From the NCBI RefSeq assembly GCF_000722695.1, contig NZ_JPFU01000012.1, positions 1 to 64,000 on the forward strand: a DNA stretch of 64,000 bases, in the 5' to 3' direction. A program made the position numbers and the translations under genes. The notes beneath the pieces were generated by a model. That model saw only the letters and a list, made by a program, of their open reading frames with translations. It ran no database searches and had not been told where the DNA came from. Shown here piece by piece: positions 16,000-24,046 of the stretch (its first letter is position 1; every line of letters starts with the position of its first letter). Source of the DNA: Streptococcus mitis. GTDB taxonomy: Bacteria; Bacillota; Bacilli; Lactobacillales; Streptococcaceae.

Positions 16000-16203
16000 C
16001 TAATTATGAATCTTACCCGCAAGCTGGATATAACGCCCATAGCAAGGGTTTAAATCATCGCTAGGTGTTTCTATCGTCTGTTGATTTTCTCGCTCAAATT
16101 GGGCGCTCTTTTTGCGATCTCGGTGGTTTAGATAAAGCAGTAAGCCAATCAGTACCACCATAGAGATTACCGCCTGTGTATTGGTCAAATCTAATTCATT
16201 CAT
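16000..16203 (-). CDS. Small membrane protein, 67 aa
   Basis: One transmembrane helix near the N-terminus (AVISMVVLIGLLLYL, residues 11-25) followed by a basic stretch (NHRDRKKSAQ), so the C-terminal 40 residues are probably cytoplasmic. The role is unknown; small membrane proteins in satellites and phages can mediate superinfection exclusion. Starts one base after the stop of the 66-aa gene. Confidence 0.55.
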   Translation of the reverse strand: MNELDLTNTQAVISMVVLIGLLLYLNHRDRKKSAQFERENQQTIETPSDDLNPCYGRYIQLAGKIHN

Positions 16204-16204
16204 G

Positions 16205-16405
16205 TCATGCCCTCGCTTTGTAATTCTTGATATAGTCCACTTGATCAGTTCGCTCCATCTTCAAAAACTCATCTACCTCTTTGGGTGTTACCTTTCTATC
16301 TAAAAAATCAGTGATGAACTGAAAGAGGTTCGGATTTCTATCCTTGATTTCAGCAATTGCTTCATCAAATTCTGCTTGTGTCATGTTGTCTAGGTCTAGT
16401 GTCAT
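16205..16405 (-). CDS. Hypothetical protein, 66 aa
   Basis: Acidic, helical product beginning MTLDLDNMTQAEFDEAIAEI, with KVTPKEVDEFLKMERTDQ near the C-terminus. Its ATG overlaps the stop of the upstream gene (ATGA), indicating translational coupling. Family not recognised. Confidence 0.6.
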   Translation of the reverse strand: MTLDLDNMTQAEFDEAIAEIKDRNPNLFQFITDFLDRKVTPKEVDEFLKMERTDQVDYIKNYKARA

Positions 16406-16833
16406 TTTAATAGCCCTCTTTTCTCTAAATCATCAATTACTAAATCCCGTAAATATGTCCATGTTGAAGCGGTCTTGTGAATGATACCATTGCTTAGATT
16501 ATTCTCTTTTACAACTTGGTCTAAGAAATTGAATAGCAACCAGTCAGGGGCTTTACCGTATCTGTTTACGCATTCATCGTCATATTTTTTTAATTCTCCA
16601 AGTAAGTTCTCAACATTCGCATTGAAAAACTCTTTATGGCTCACTTCTTGCTTCTTGTACGCTTCAGATAATTTATAAAACTTTACCCATAGCTGACTGA
16701 TTACTGAATTACAATCTTCAGCAATTTCCGTTGCTCCAATATGATTCTTAGACTTATGCCACTCTGATAAAATTTCCAGTTTTTCCTCAATGAGTTGCAA
16801 CTCATTTCCAAAATCTTTTAAAAATGTGTCCAT
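16402..16833 (-). CDS. Hypothetical protein, 143 aa
   Basis: Start at 16833 from the AGAGGT ribosome site eight bases upstream; the longer open frame runs into the stem-loop repeats and is not used. Helical and acidic, beginning MDTFLKDFGNELQLIEEKLE, with tryptophan-rich patches (LSEWHK, SQLWVKFYKL, ASTWTYLRDLV). First protein gene of the early operon after the repeat region. Function not recognised. Confidence 0.6.
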   Translation of the reverse strand: MDTFLKDFGNELQLIEEKLEILSEWHKSKNHIGATEIAEDCNSVISQLWVKFYKLSEAYKKQEVSHKEFFNANVENLLGELKKYDDECVNRYGKAPDWLLFNFLDQVVKENNLSNGIIHKTASTWTYLRDLVIDDLEKRGLLK

Positions 16834-16905
16834 GTTTATTACCTCTGTTTCTATGTTGTGTAATTGCCCTAAGGGCTTTTTAATGCCTTTTACTATCCAG
16901 GATAT

Positions 16906-17087
16906 CCTCACACTCAAAGTTGGGCGATGGCGAGTGTGGGGATTTTGAATGGTTGTTTCTTATACAGTTTTTCTTGTAATGAAGTTCCTCACGCTCAGAA
17001 GTTTGCCGACCGAGAGCGTGGGGCTTTTTGAGTTGTTTCTTATAACGCTAATCCTCACGCTCAGAGTCGCCAAATTGAAAGCGTGAG
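16906..17087. repeat. Three tandem stem-loop repeats
   Basis: Units begin at 16906, 16987 and 17053. Each has CCTCAC(A/G)CTC, a 15-17-base spacer and the complementary GAG(C/T)GTGGGG (AAGCGTGAGA in unit 3). Units 1 and 2 continue with a T-rich tract and a shared GTTGTTTCTTATA. On the plus strand they look like weak terminators; on the minus strand they form the leader of the early operon ahead of the 143-aa gene. The 517-base gap 16834-17350 otherwise contains the small RNA unit described below. Confidence 0.75.
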
Positions 17088-17122
17088 AAAGTACCAGTTT
17101 TAAGAGTTGGCGCTCTATGCTT

Positions 17123-17149
17123 TTCAAAACCTTTTCTAATTGCTTGCCT
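17123..17149 (+). repeat. 27-bp direct repeat, copy 1
   Basis: TTCAAAACCTTTTCTAATTG followed by CTTGCCT; matches 19651-19677 with one mismatch in 27. The two copies bracket the small RNA, the Cro-like and CI-like genes and abiF. Confidence 0.8.
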
Positions 17150-17163
17150 ACCATTAGTTGTTA

Positions 17164-17192
17164 TTGATTGAATAGTTGATTTTTGTTATAAT
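17164..17192 (+). promoter_or_regulatory. Consensus promoter of a small RNA
   Basis: -35 TTGATT (17164-17169), 17-base spacer, -10 TATAAT (17187-17192) on the plus strand, opposite to the early operon. The expected start is near 17198-17200. Confidence 0.75.
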
Positions 17193-17197
17193 CAAGG

Positions 17198-17271
17198 TAT
17201 AGAAAAAATATCTATATTCTTGATCCAGTCGCTTGCTTCAGTCGCCAAACGTTCAGCAAGTGACTTTTTTT
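17198..17271 (+). ncRNA. Candidate small regulatory RNA (about 73 nt) of the satellite
   Basis: A complete transcription unit without an ORF. The predicted RNA opens with a 6-bp hairpin TATAGA/TCTATA (17198-17216). It closes with a 10-bp terminator stem GTCGCTTGCT / AGCAAGTGAC (17228-17264, one G-U pair, 17-base loop) and seven T. It is antisense to the leftward transcript that must run from the Cro-like gene promoter (17584-17612) into the early operon, so it could act on that leader or terminate or interfere with it. No known RNA family recognised. Confidence 0.6.
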
Positions 17272-17349
17272 GTTGTCAATCCCCAGTGGTAAAGCACCAC
17301 ATGAGAAACTTGTAAATGTAAAGTAGTATTGCGATTGGGTCGCTCCTTT

Positions 17350-17535
17350 CTAATAATCTTCAGCAAGCCACTGCATGGCCTTTTGATAAATGCTAGGCTT
17401 TACTTCGCCACCGTCTCGGATTTTTCGATAGGTAACTTGTGTAACTCCGATTTCTTCGCCTGCTTGCTTTGCAGTTAATTTCTTATCTGCTTGCTTTCGG
17501 CGGATTGCTTTTGCTTGTGTTGAGGTAATAAGCAA
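17350..17535 (-). CDS. Cro-like small HTH regulator
   Basis: 61 residues from a TTG start (17535) with AAAGGAGG seven bases upstream. LTAKQAGEEIGVTQVTYRKI is a helix-turn-helix of the XRE type, and the protein is little more than the DNA-binding domain. It is divergent from the CI-like repressor across a 155-base operator region, the classic lysis/lysogeny layout; here it should control satellite induction. It is the first gene of the leftward early transcript. Confidence 0.75.
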   Translation of the reverse strand: MLITSTQAKAIRRKQADKKLTAKQAGEEIGVTQVTYRKIRDGGEVKPSIYQKAMQWLAEDY

Positions 17536-17555
17536 TGAAGTTCCTCCTTTCTACA

Positions 17556-17612
17556 GTTATCATAATTGATAACTTTTATCTAGATTGTAACATCATAAAT
17601 GATACTTGTCAA
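17556..17612 (-). promoter_or_regulatory. Early leftward promoter with repressor operators
   Basis: Minus-strand -35 TTGACA (17607-17612) and -10 TACAAT (17584-17589), spacer 17: near-perfect consensus. The palindrome ATCATAAATGAT (17592-17603) sits between the two boxes, and GTTATCATAATTGATAAC (17556-17573) lies just downstream. Both share the ATCAT/ATGAT or TATCA/TGATA half-site and are good candidates for CI-like repressor binding. Confidence 0.75.
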
Positions 17613-17641
17613 GCAACAAATGATATTTATTGTTATCTTTT

Positions 17642-17669
17642 TTGATATTTTTTTATTTTATGATATAAT
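17642..17669 (+). promoter_or_regulatory. Promoter of the CI-like repressor
   Basis: -35 TTGATA (17642-17647), 16-base spacer, extended -10 TGATATAAT (-10 at 17664-17669), 22 bases before the repressor ATG. ATGATATTTATTGTTATC upstream may be a third operator. Confidence 0.7.
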
Positions 17670-17690
17670 CACAATGAGGTAATAATATTT

Positions 17691-18224
17691 ATGAAAAATC
17701 GTATTAAACTACTTAGACAAGAACAAGGGAAAACACAAAAAGAATTGGCCGATGAAATAGGTGTAAAAAAGCTAACAATATCTAGATGGGAAAACGCTGA
17801 GGATGTTTCCCTTAAGCAAGATAAAGCCCAGCTACTAGCAGATATATTCGGAGTTAGTGTTAGTTATCTGTTAGGGTATAGCGAGTATAGAGATAGCCAA
17901 GAAGCAAACTTTCATCTCAACAAAATCAATCCTGATGATCCATATAATTTAGTTAGAGCTAGGATATGCTCTATCCTTGGTGATGACTTAATGGAAGAAC
18001 TTGAAAGGCAATATGTGACTGGTTATGATGATCCTGATTACTCTAATCTTATTTCATTCTTATCTGCAGTAAATCAGCTTTCATATACTGATGAAGAAGA
18101 GTTATTACTAAATTATGGAATACTCCCTAAGGAAGATAAAAAGATAATAAAGAATCTGGTTTCTGATATGGCTGAAAAAGTAAAAATAGCCAATAAAAAA
18201 GAACCTTGGGAAAAAGGATTCTAA
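17691..18224 (+). CDS. CI-like XRE-family repressor (Stl-type master regulator)
   Basis: 177 residues. The N-terminal XRE helix-turn-helix reads RIKLLRQEQGKTQKELADEI, GVKKLTISRWENAED and FGVSVSYLLGYSEY (residues 1-65). The C-terminal 110 residues are acidic and helical and show no S24 peptidase Ser-Lys motif, so the repressor is probably not RecA-cleaved. In PICIs such Stl-type repressors are lifted by a helper-phage protein that binds them. GAGGT precedes the ATG. Divergent from the Cro-like gene. Confidence 0.8.
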   Translation: MKNRIKLLRQEQGKTQKELADEIGVKKLTISRWENAEDVSLKQDKAQLLADIFGVSVSYLLGYSEYRDSQEANFHLNKINPDDPYNLVRARICSILGDDLMEELERQYVTGYDDPDYSNLISFLSAVNQLSYTDEEELLLNYGILPKEDKKIIKNLVSDMAEKVKIANKKEPWEKGF

Positions 18225-18276
18225 ACCAATGAACCACAATATCCAACAATCATGAATCCCCCCCTTTTTCCACTAT

Positions 18277-18372
18277 CTAAAGTGCAAAAACAGGGGAAAT
18301 TGAAGAATAGAAAGCCAATTTTACAGACTAAAGCGCAAAAATGAGCTAAATTGCAAAATAGAAATCCGATTT
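18277..18372 (+). repeat. Two imperfect 45-bp tandem repeats upstream of abiF
   Basis: Units 18277-18322 and 18328-18372 begin CTAAAG(T/C)GCAAAAA and share AAATTG, AATAGAAA and an (A/G)ATTT end; period 51. They lie in the 356-base gap between the repressor and abiF. No ORF here. The gap also contains the abiF RNA promoter and RNA. Confidence 0.6.
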
Positions 18373-18461
18373 GAACCAACAAAACTAATATCTAAAAGAT
18401 ATAATTCATTAACTTTAAACAAAACGAAGTAAAGAAAAATCAATTATTTTGAACAAAAGTG

Positions 18462-18490
18462 TTGACTAACATTTAAAATTATCATACAAT
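18462..18490 (+). promoter_or_regulatory. Promoter of the abiF RNA/abiF unit
   Basis: -35 TTGACT (18462-18467), 17-base spacer, -10 TACAAT (18485-18490); predicted start near 18497, 84 bases upstream of the abiF start codon. Confidence 0.75.
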
Positions 18491-18496
18491 GAAGGT

Positions 18497-18583
18497 ACTT
18501 AAGAGAATAGCGCCCGATAATTCTCAGTGAAACGGGATAGCGAAAAAAGCGCCTTCTATGTATTTAGGAGGTGCCTTTTTTTG
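18497..18583 (+). ncRNA. abiF-type structured RNA with terminator hairpin
   Basis: Stem GAGAAT/ATTCTC (18503-18508 with 18520-18525) encloses an 11-base loop containing CCCG (18513-18516). That can pair with CGGG downstream (18533-18536), giving an H-type pseudoknot. A second hairpin, 18543-18556 with 18567-18580, ends in TTTTTTT and looks like a rho-independent terminator. A structured RNA (abiF motif) upstream of abiF-family genes is described in the RNA-motif literature and has been linked to toxin-antitoxin function; matching this copy to that model is inference from position and shape. Confidence 0.65.
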
Positions 18584-19537
18584 TCCAAACCATTCAAGAC
18601 TATACAAGAACAAATAGAGTTATTACATAAACGGGGGCTTGTAATATCTGACTATTCCAAAACAAAAAAGTACCTACTAACAAATAACTACTACAGTATT
18701 ATCAATGGTTACAGTAAATATTTTACTGATCAACACAACAATTATATACAAGGTGCTAATTTCTCGGAAATTACTTATACATACTTTTATGATAAGGAAA
18801 TCAAATACACCTTCCTAAAAGCTATCTTAGAAGCTGAGAAACACATAAAATCTATATTAGCTTATGTTTTTTCCGAGGCTTACCCTACTACTCCTTATTT
18901 TTACTTAGATTACCAAAACTACGACTACAAGAAAAACAAGAGGACTGTCCCTTTTGTGATTCGTCAAATCGTAAAAATCATTGATAAACATAAATCAAGC
19001 CGAAAAAGCAATAGCATACAACACTATTTCAATAAACATAACGACGTCCCTTTCTGGGTAATCGTGGATTACTTGACTTTTGGAGATATACTCGCAATTT
19101 TAAAGAGTTTGCCACTCTCCCTACAAGATAGAATTACAAAGAAGTCTTACAGTTTTATTAGTGAACACTGCACTATTAAGAAAAATTTTACTAGGGATAT
19201 GCTGATTTCCTTTGTTGAAAACCTAGCAGAAACTAGAAATGTTTGCGCTCACGATAACCGCTTATATGGTTTCAAGTGTAGAAATAGTTTGAAATACTAT
19301 CCTGATTTACACGACAAACACAATATAAAGAATACAGACGCAAAAAGTAGTCCTTATCATACCATGATTGCGTTACAATGTTTCCTAAGCGCTAATGAGT
19401 ATGCTAAACTACATAATACTCTTCTATCACGATTTAAAGACTTCTCTAAACATTTACATACACTCTCTATTGATTTCTTTTTAAACGAACTAGGCTTCCC
19501 TCCTAATTGGCAACAATCAAATAAACTCGTTCATTAA
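18581..19537 (+). CDS. AbiF/Abi_2 family HEPN abortive-infection protein
   Basis: 318 residues from a TTG start at 18581; AGGAGGT lies 9 bases upstream, inside the terminator arm of the preceding RNA. A longer GTG-started frame from 18527 lies within the RNA and is rejected. The N-terminus (KPFKTIQEQIELLHKRGLVI, then YYSIINGYSKYF near 37-48) is typical of the Abi_2 family (AbiD/AbiF of lactococci). ETRNVCAHDNRLY holds the HEPN RNase motif R219-N220-x-x-A-H224. Likely an RNA-cutting toxin that stops phage growth by shutting down the cell, held in check by the adjacent RNA. Located between repressor and integrase, a usual cargo site in satellites. Confidence 0.82.
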   Translation: MSKPFKTIQEQIELLHKRGLVISDYSKTKKYLLTNNYYSIINGYSKYFTDQHNNYIQGANFSEITYTYFYDKEIKYTFLKAILEAEKHIKSILAYVFSEAYPTTPYFYLDYQNYDYKKNKRTVPFVIRQIVKIIDKHKSSRKSNSIQHYFNKHNDVPFWVIVDYLTFGDILAILKSLPLSLQDRITKKSYSFISEHCTIKKNFTRDMLISFVENLAETRNVCAHDNRLYGFKCRNSLKYYPDLHDKHNIKNTDAKSSPYHTMIALQCFLSANEYAKLHNTLLSRFKDFSKHLHTLSIDFFLNELGFPPNWQQSNKLVH

Positions 19538-19650
19538 ACAATCCCATATAAGCCCATATACGCCTTGTTTCCTATTACGGTACAATTTTACCGTCCGACT
19601 GCTTAAAATCGAAAATAAGGGGCTACGAGAAGCCCCTCGCATGGTATAAC

Positions 19651-19677
19651 TTCAAAATCTTTTCTAATTGCTTGCCT
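19651..19677 (+). repeat. 27-bp direct repeat, copy 2
   Basis: TTCAAAATCTTTTCTAATTG followed by CTTGCCT, just upstream of the integrase ribosome site; partner of 17123-17149. A GGGGCT/AGCCCC hairpin (19618-19638) lies before it. Confidence 0.8.
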
Positions 19678-19699
19678 GCTGATGGAAAAGGAGTAAACC

Positions 19700-20863
19700 A
19701 TGAATATTACAGAATACAAAAAGAAAAACGGAACTATCGTATACCGAGCAAGCGTGTATCTTGGAGTTGATAAACTTACTGGAAAGAAGGCTAGAACTAC
19801 AGTTACGGCCAAAACAAAAACAGGCGTTAAAATCAAATCTAGAGAGGCCATTAATGCTTTTGCTTCTAACGGGTATACAGTTAAAGATAAGCCAACAATC
19901 ACAACATACAAAGAACTGGTAAAAGTTTGGTGGGATAGTTACAAGAATACAGTTAAGCCCAATACTCGTCAATCTATGGATGGATTGGTTAGAGTTCATT
20001 TATTGCCTCTATTTGGCGATTACAAGCTAGATAAGCTGACCACGCCTATTCTTCAACAGCAAGTGAATAAATGGGCTGACAAGGCCAATAAAGGCGAAAA
20101 AGGGGCGTTTGCTAACTACTCCTTACTCCATAACATGAATAAGCGTATTTTGAAGTATGGCGTAGCTATCCAGGTAATACAATACAATCCAGCTAACGAT
20201 GTCATCGTTCCACGCAAACAGCAAAAAGAAAAGTCTACTGTAAAATACTTAGACAACAAAGAATTAAAACAGTTTCTGAATTATTTAGATACTCTGGATC
20301 AATCAAATTATGAAAACCTATTTGATGTTGTCTTGTATAAGACTTTATTGGCCACTGGTTGCCGTATTAGTGAGGCGCTGGCTCTTGAATGGGCTGATAT
20401 TGACCTAGAAAACTGTGTTATCAGTATCAATAAGACACTAAACCGCTATCAAGAAATAAACTCACCTAAATCAAACGCTGGTTATCGTGATATACCAATA
20501 GACAAAGCCACCTTGCTTTTACTAAAACAATACAAGAATCGTCAACAAATTCAGTCTTGGAAATTAGGTCGATCTGAAACAGTTGTATTCTCTGTATTTA
20601 CGGAGAAATATGCTTATGCTTGTAACTTACGCAAACGCCTAAATAAGCATTTTGATGCTGCTGGAGTAACTAACGTATCATTTCATGGTTTCCGCCATAC
20701 ACATACTACTATGATGTTGTACGCTCAGACTAGCCCTAAAGATGTCCAATATAGATTGGGACACTCTAACTTATTAGTGACTGAAAATGTTTACTGGCAT
20801 ACAAACCAAGAGAATGCAAAAAAAGCTGTCTCAAATTATGAAACAGCCATCAATAATTTATAA
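19700..20863 (+). CDS. int: Tyrosine integrase of the satellite
   Basis: 387 residues. The N-terminal arm-binding segment (ITEYKKKNGTIVYRASVYLG) is followed by a SAM-like core-binding domain (TYKELVKVWWDSYKNTVKPN) and a catalytic domain with TGCRISEAL (first Arg, near 223), HGFRHTH (His329, Arg332), LGHS (His355) and the Tyr365 nucleophile in NVYWHT. It catalyses recombination between attP and the eno 3' end. AAAGGAG precedes the ATG. It lies next to attR and points towards it. Confidence 0.95.
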   Translation: MNITEYKKKNGTIVYRASVYLGVDKLTGKKARTTVTAKTKTGVKIKSREAINAFASNGYTVKDKPTITTYKELVKVWWDSYKNTVKPNTRQSMDGLVRVHLLPLFGDYKLDKLTTPILQQQVNKWADKANKGEKGAFANYSLLHNMNKRILKYGVAIQVIQYNPANDVIVPRKQQKEKSTVKYLDNKELKQFLNYLDTLDQSNYENLFDVVLYKTLLATGCRISEALALEWADIDLENCVISINKTLNRYQEINSPKSNAGYRDIPIDKATLLLLKQYKNRQQIQSWKLGRSETVVFSVFTEKYAYACNLRKRLNKHFDAAGVTNVSFHGFRHTHTTMMLYAQTSPKDVQYRLGHSNLLVTENVYWHTNQENAKKAVSNYETAINNL

Positions 20864-20889
20864 AGGGTGTCACGTTTAGTGACTACCCT
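20864..20889 (+). terminator. Hairpin directly after int
   Basis: AGGGTGTCAC pairs with GTGACTACCCT (one bulge) immediately after the int stop codon; only a weak T-tract follows, so it may be a weak terminator or an RNA-stability element. Confidence 0.45.
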
Positions 20890-20908
20890 CTTACTATACC
20901 TAAAATCA

Positions 20909-20931
20909 GTTAAGGGTAACTAAAAGGGTAG
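20909..20931 (+). repeat. Possible integrase arm-type site (right)
   Basis: TTAAGGGTAACTAAAAGGG, similar to 8358-8377 at the other island end and in the same orientation; a further AAAGGGTAG overlaps its end. Confidence 0.4.
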
Positions 20932-20934
20932 TAA

Positions 20935-20973
20935 AAACAAAAAAGCACTAAGGGAAAGCGCCCCAAAGTGCTT
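20935..20973. terminator. Island-supplied terminator for eno and int
   Basis: AAGCACT...GGG (20943-20954) pairs with CCC...AGTGCTT (20962-20973). On the minus strand it is followed by TTTTTTGTTTTT, so it ends the eno transcript; read rightward it can also stop int. It replaces the eno terminator displaced to 8225-8247. Confidence 0.75.
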
Positions 20974-21011
20974 ATTTCAAAGGCTTTATAGCCCCTCATC
21001 TCATAAAGAGA

Positions 21012-22319
<1,308 letters not shown>

Positions 22320-22354
22320 TTACTCTCCTTATGAGTTAAATTTTTTACACCTCT

Positions 22355-22383
22355 ATAATACCTTAAAACCCCTCCTTTTTCAA
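22355..22383 (-). promoter_or_regulatory. eno promoter
   Basis: Minus-strand -35 TTGAAA (22378-22383), -10 TATTAT (22355-22360), spacer 17; a GGAGAG ribosome site precedes the enolase ATG. Confidence 0.75.
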
Positions 22384-22464
22384 GAAAAAACGTTATCTTT
22401 GTGCAAATTTTCCTTAACTTTATAAAGTAATCGCTTTCTTTTGTCTGTTTTATTCTAACTTTTA

Positions 22465-22480
22465 TGATATACTGTTTTCA
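22465..22480 (+). promoter_or_regulatory. Promoter of a leaderless yueI transcript
   Basis: Extended -10 TGATATACT with TATACT at 22468-22473. The expected start, seven bases on, is the A of the ATG at 22480, and no Shine-Dalgarno precedes it. Confidence 0.6.
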
Positions 22481-22926
22481 TGACAGATTTATCAAAACAA
22501 TTACTTGAAAAAGCTCATGGTGGGCCAAAATTAAATCCAGATGAACAAAGACGCTACCTTGGTACTTTTGAGGAAAGAGTTCTTGGATATGCAGATATTG
22601 ATACGGCAAATAGCCCTCAATTAGAAAAAGGATTTTTATCTATCTTAGAAAACCTTCAAGAAAAGGCTGAGCCTCTATTTGTTAAGATTTCCCCAACTAT
22701 CGAATTTGACAAGCAAGTTTTCTACTTAAAAGAAGCAAAAGAAACTAATAGCCAAGCCACAATAGTATCTGAAGAACACACTTCTTCTCCTTTCGGCCTG
22801 GTTATTCATACTAATGCACCAGTGCAAGTAGAAGAAAAGGATCTTCGACTTGCTTTTCCAAATCTTTGGGAAGTTAAAAAGGAAGAACCAGCCAAAACAT
22901 CCATCTGGAAGAAATGGTTTGGCTAA
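22480..22926 (+). CDS. YueI family protein (DUF1694)
   Basis: 148 residues. The YueI family pattern is visible from [20 protein letters not shown] (about 26-45), through [19 protein letters not shown], to the tryptophan-containing C-terminus. The fold is related to tRNA-release-factor-type ribosomal stalk proteins; the role is unknown. Transcribed away from eno, apparently without a leader. The stop overlaps the end of the convergent glycerate kinase gene by four bases. Confidence 0.8.
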   Translation: MTDLSKQLLEKAHGGPKLNPDEQRRYLGTFEERVLGYADIDTANSPQLEKGFLSILENLQEKAEPLFVKISPTIEFDKQVFYLKEAKETNSQATIVSEEHTSSPFGLVIHTNAPVQVEEKDLRLAFPNLWEVKKEEPAKTSIWKKWFG

Positions 22927-24038
22927 ATCTTACTCAGACTTAATAAACGCCCAATATTGGCAGCCGTGTGCTCCAGATAGACACTGGCATTGTTCAAACT
23001 ATCTTCTAGTGGTTCACTTTTCTCCAAAATAGAAAAGGCAGCTTGGATATTTTCAAATGGTAGGGAAGGTAAATCTTCAGCGAGACTACCACAAATAGCA
23101 ATAACAGGAACTCCGACAGGGGTTCTTTTTGCTACGCCTATAGGCGCTTTCCCTGCTAAACTTTGACGATCTAGCCTTCCTTCTCCAACAATAAGCAAGT
23201 CAGCATCTACAACTTTCTTATCAAAGTCAATCAAGTCCAGACAGGTGTCAATTCCAGATACGATATTTGCCTGAGTAAAGGCACACAAACCGCCAGCAAT
23301 GCCTCCACCAGCTCCTGCTCCTTTAATTTCCAATGTTGCAGGGGAGACTTTTTCATAAAAATCTTGTATTGCCTGATCTACGGTCTCAAACATAGTGGGA
23401 TTTAGGCCTTTTTGCTTGCCAAAAGTGTAGGTCGCACCTTGATGACCACATAAGGGACTCACGACATCTGCTAAAATACGAATTTGAACATTTTCAGGAA
23501 TTTCATAGCGATTTTCTGTTGAAACAGAAGCTAAGTTTAGTAAGGATTGACCGCATGCAGGCAAGACATTTCCATCCTTATCATAAAATTGATAACCCAA
23601 TCCAGCAGCGATCCCAATTCCTCCGTCATTACTGGCCGTGCCACCAACGCCAATATAGATATCTTTCATCCCTTTAGCAATGAGATGACGAATCAATTCT
23701 CCAATACCACGAGTTTGGATTTGCAGTGGATTTCGTTCCTCTAACGGAATCTTTCCAAGGCCAACTAAATCAGCAACTTCAAATAGCGCCAGTTCCCCTT
23801 TTTGAAAATAGCGCATGGCTTCTTTTTGTCCAAAAGGTCCTGTCACTTTGATCCATTTTTCTTCCATACCAAGAGAATGTCGAATAGCATCTACAGTACC
23901 TTCTCCCCCATCACCAACAGGGCAGAGGAGACATTCTACATCTGCTATCGATTGTTGGAAGCCTCTTTTAATAGCTTCAGCTATCTGCTCAGCGGTCAAG
24001 CTTTCTTTAAATGAATCTGGTGCAATTACAATCTTCAT
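22923..24038 (-). CDS. Glycerate kinase
   Basis: 371 residues from ATG 24038 (GAGGG five bases upstream). Phosphorylates D-glycerate to a phosphoglycerate feeding lower glycolysis. Family motifs: [16 protein letters not shown] at the start, [11 protein letters not shown] near residue 47, [13 protein letters not shown] near 125 and GEGRLDRQS near 285. Lies 8 bases after serB, so the two are probably co-transcribed. Either the 2- or 3-phosphoglycerate-forming type is possible. Confidence 0.93.
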   Translation of the reverse strand: MKIVIAPDSFKESLTAEQIAEAIKRGFQQSIADVECLLCPVGDGGEGTVDAIRHSLGMEEKWIKVTGPFGQKEAMRYFQKGELALFEVADLVGLGKIPLEERNPLQIQTRGIGELIRHLIAKGMKDIYIGVGGTASNDGGIGIAAGLGYQFYDKDGNVLPACGQSLLNLASVSTENRYEIPENVQIRILADVVSPLCGHQGATYTFGKQKGLNPTMFETVDQAIQDFYEKVSPATLEIKGAGAGGGIAGGLCAFTQANIVSGIDTCLDLIDFDKKVVDADLLIVGEGRLDRQSLAGKAPIGVAKRTPVGVPVIAICGSLAEDLPSLPFENIQAAFSILEKSEPLEDSLNNASVYLEHTAANIGRLLSLSKI

Positions 24039-24046
24039 ATTTTCCC

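Noticed and set aside
16906..17087. Possible CRISPR array
   Set aside because: Only three imperfect units with unequal spacing, each unit itself containing the variable loop, and no cas genes; not an array.
16960..17154. Minus-strand ORF of 64 codons across the stem-loop repeats
   Set aside because: It is composed of translated repeats, has no convincing ribosome site, and is explained by the repeat structure and the antisense small RNA region.
17198..17271. Reading the small RNA as a leader of the CI-like gene
   Set aside because: It ends in a strong terminator more than 400 bases before that gene, which has its own promoter at 17642-17669.
18527..18580. GTG start extending AbiF by 18 residues
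   Set aside because: This stretch forms the pseudoknot and terminator hairpin of the upstream RNA; the TTG at 18581 has the AGGAGGT ribosome site and matches the usual start of the family.
19603..19999. Minus-strand ORFs over the start of the integrase
   Set aside because: Antisense shadows of int without ribosome sites.
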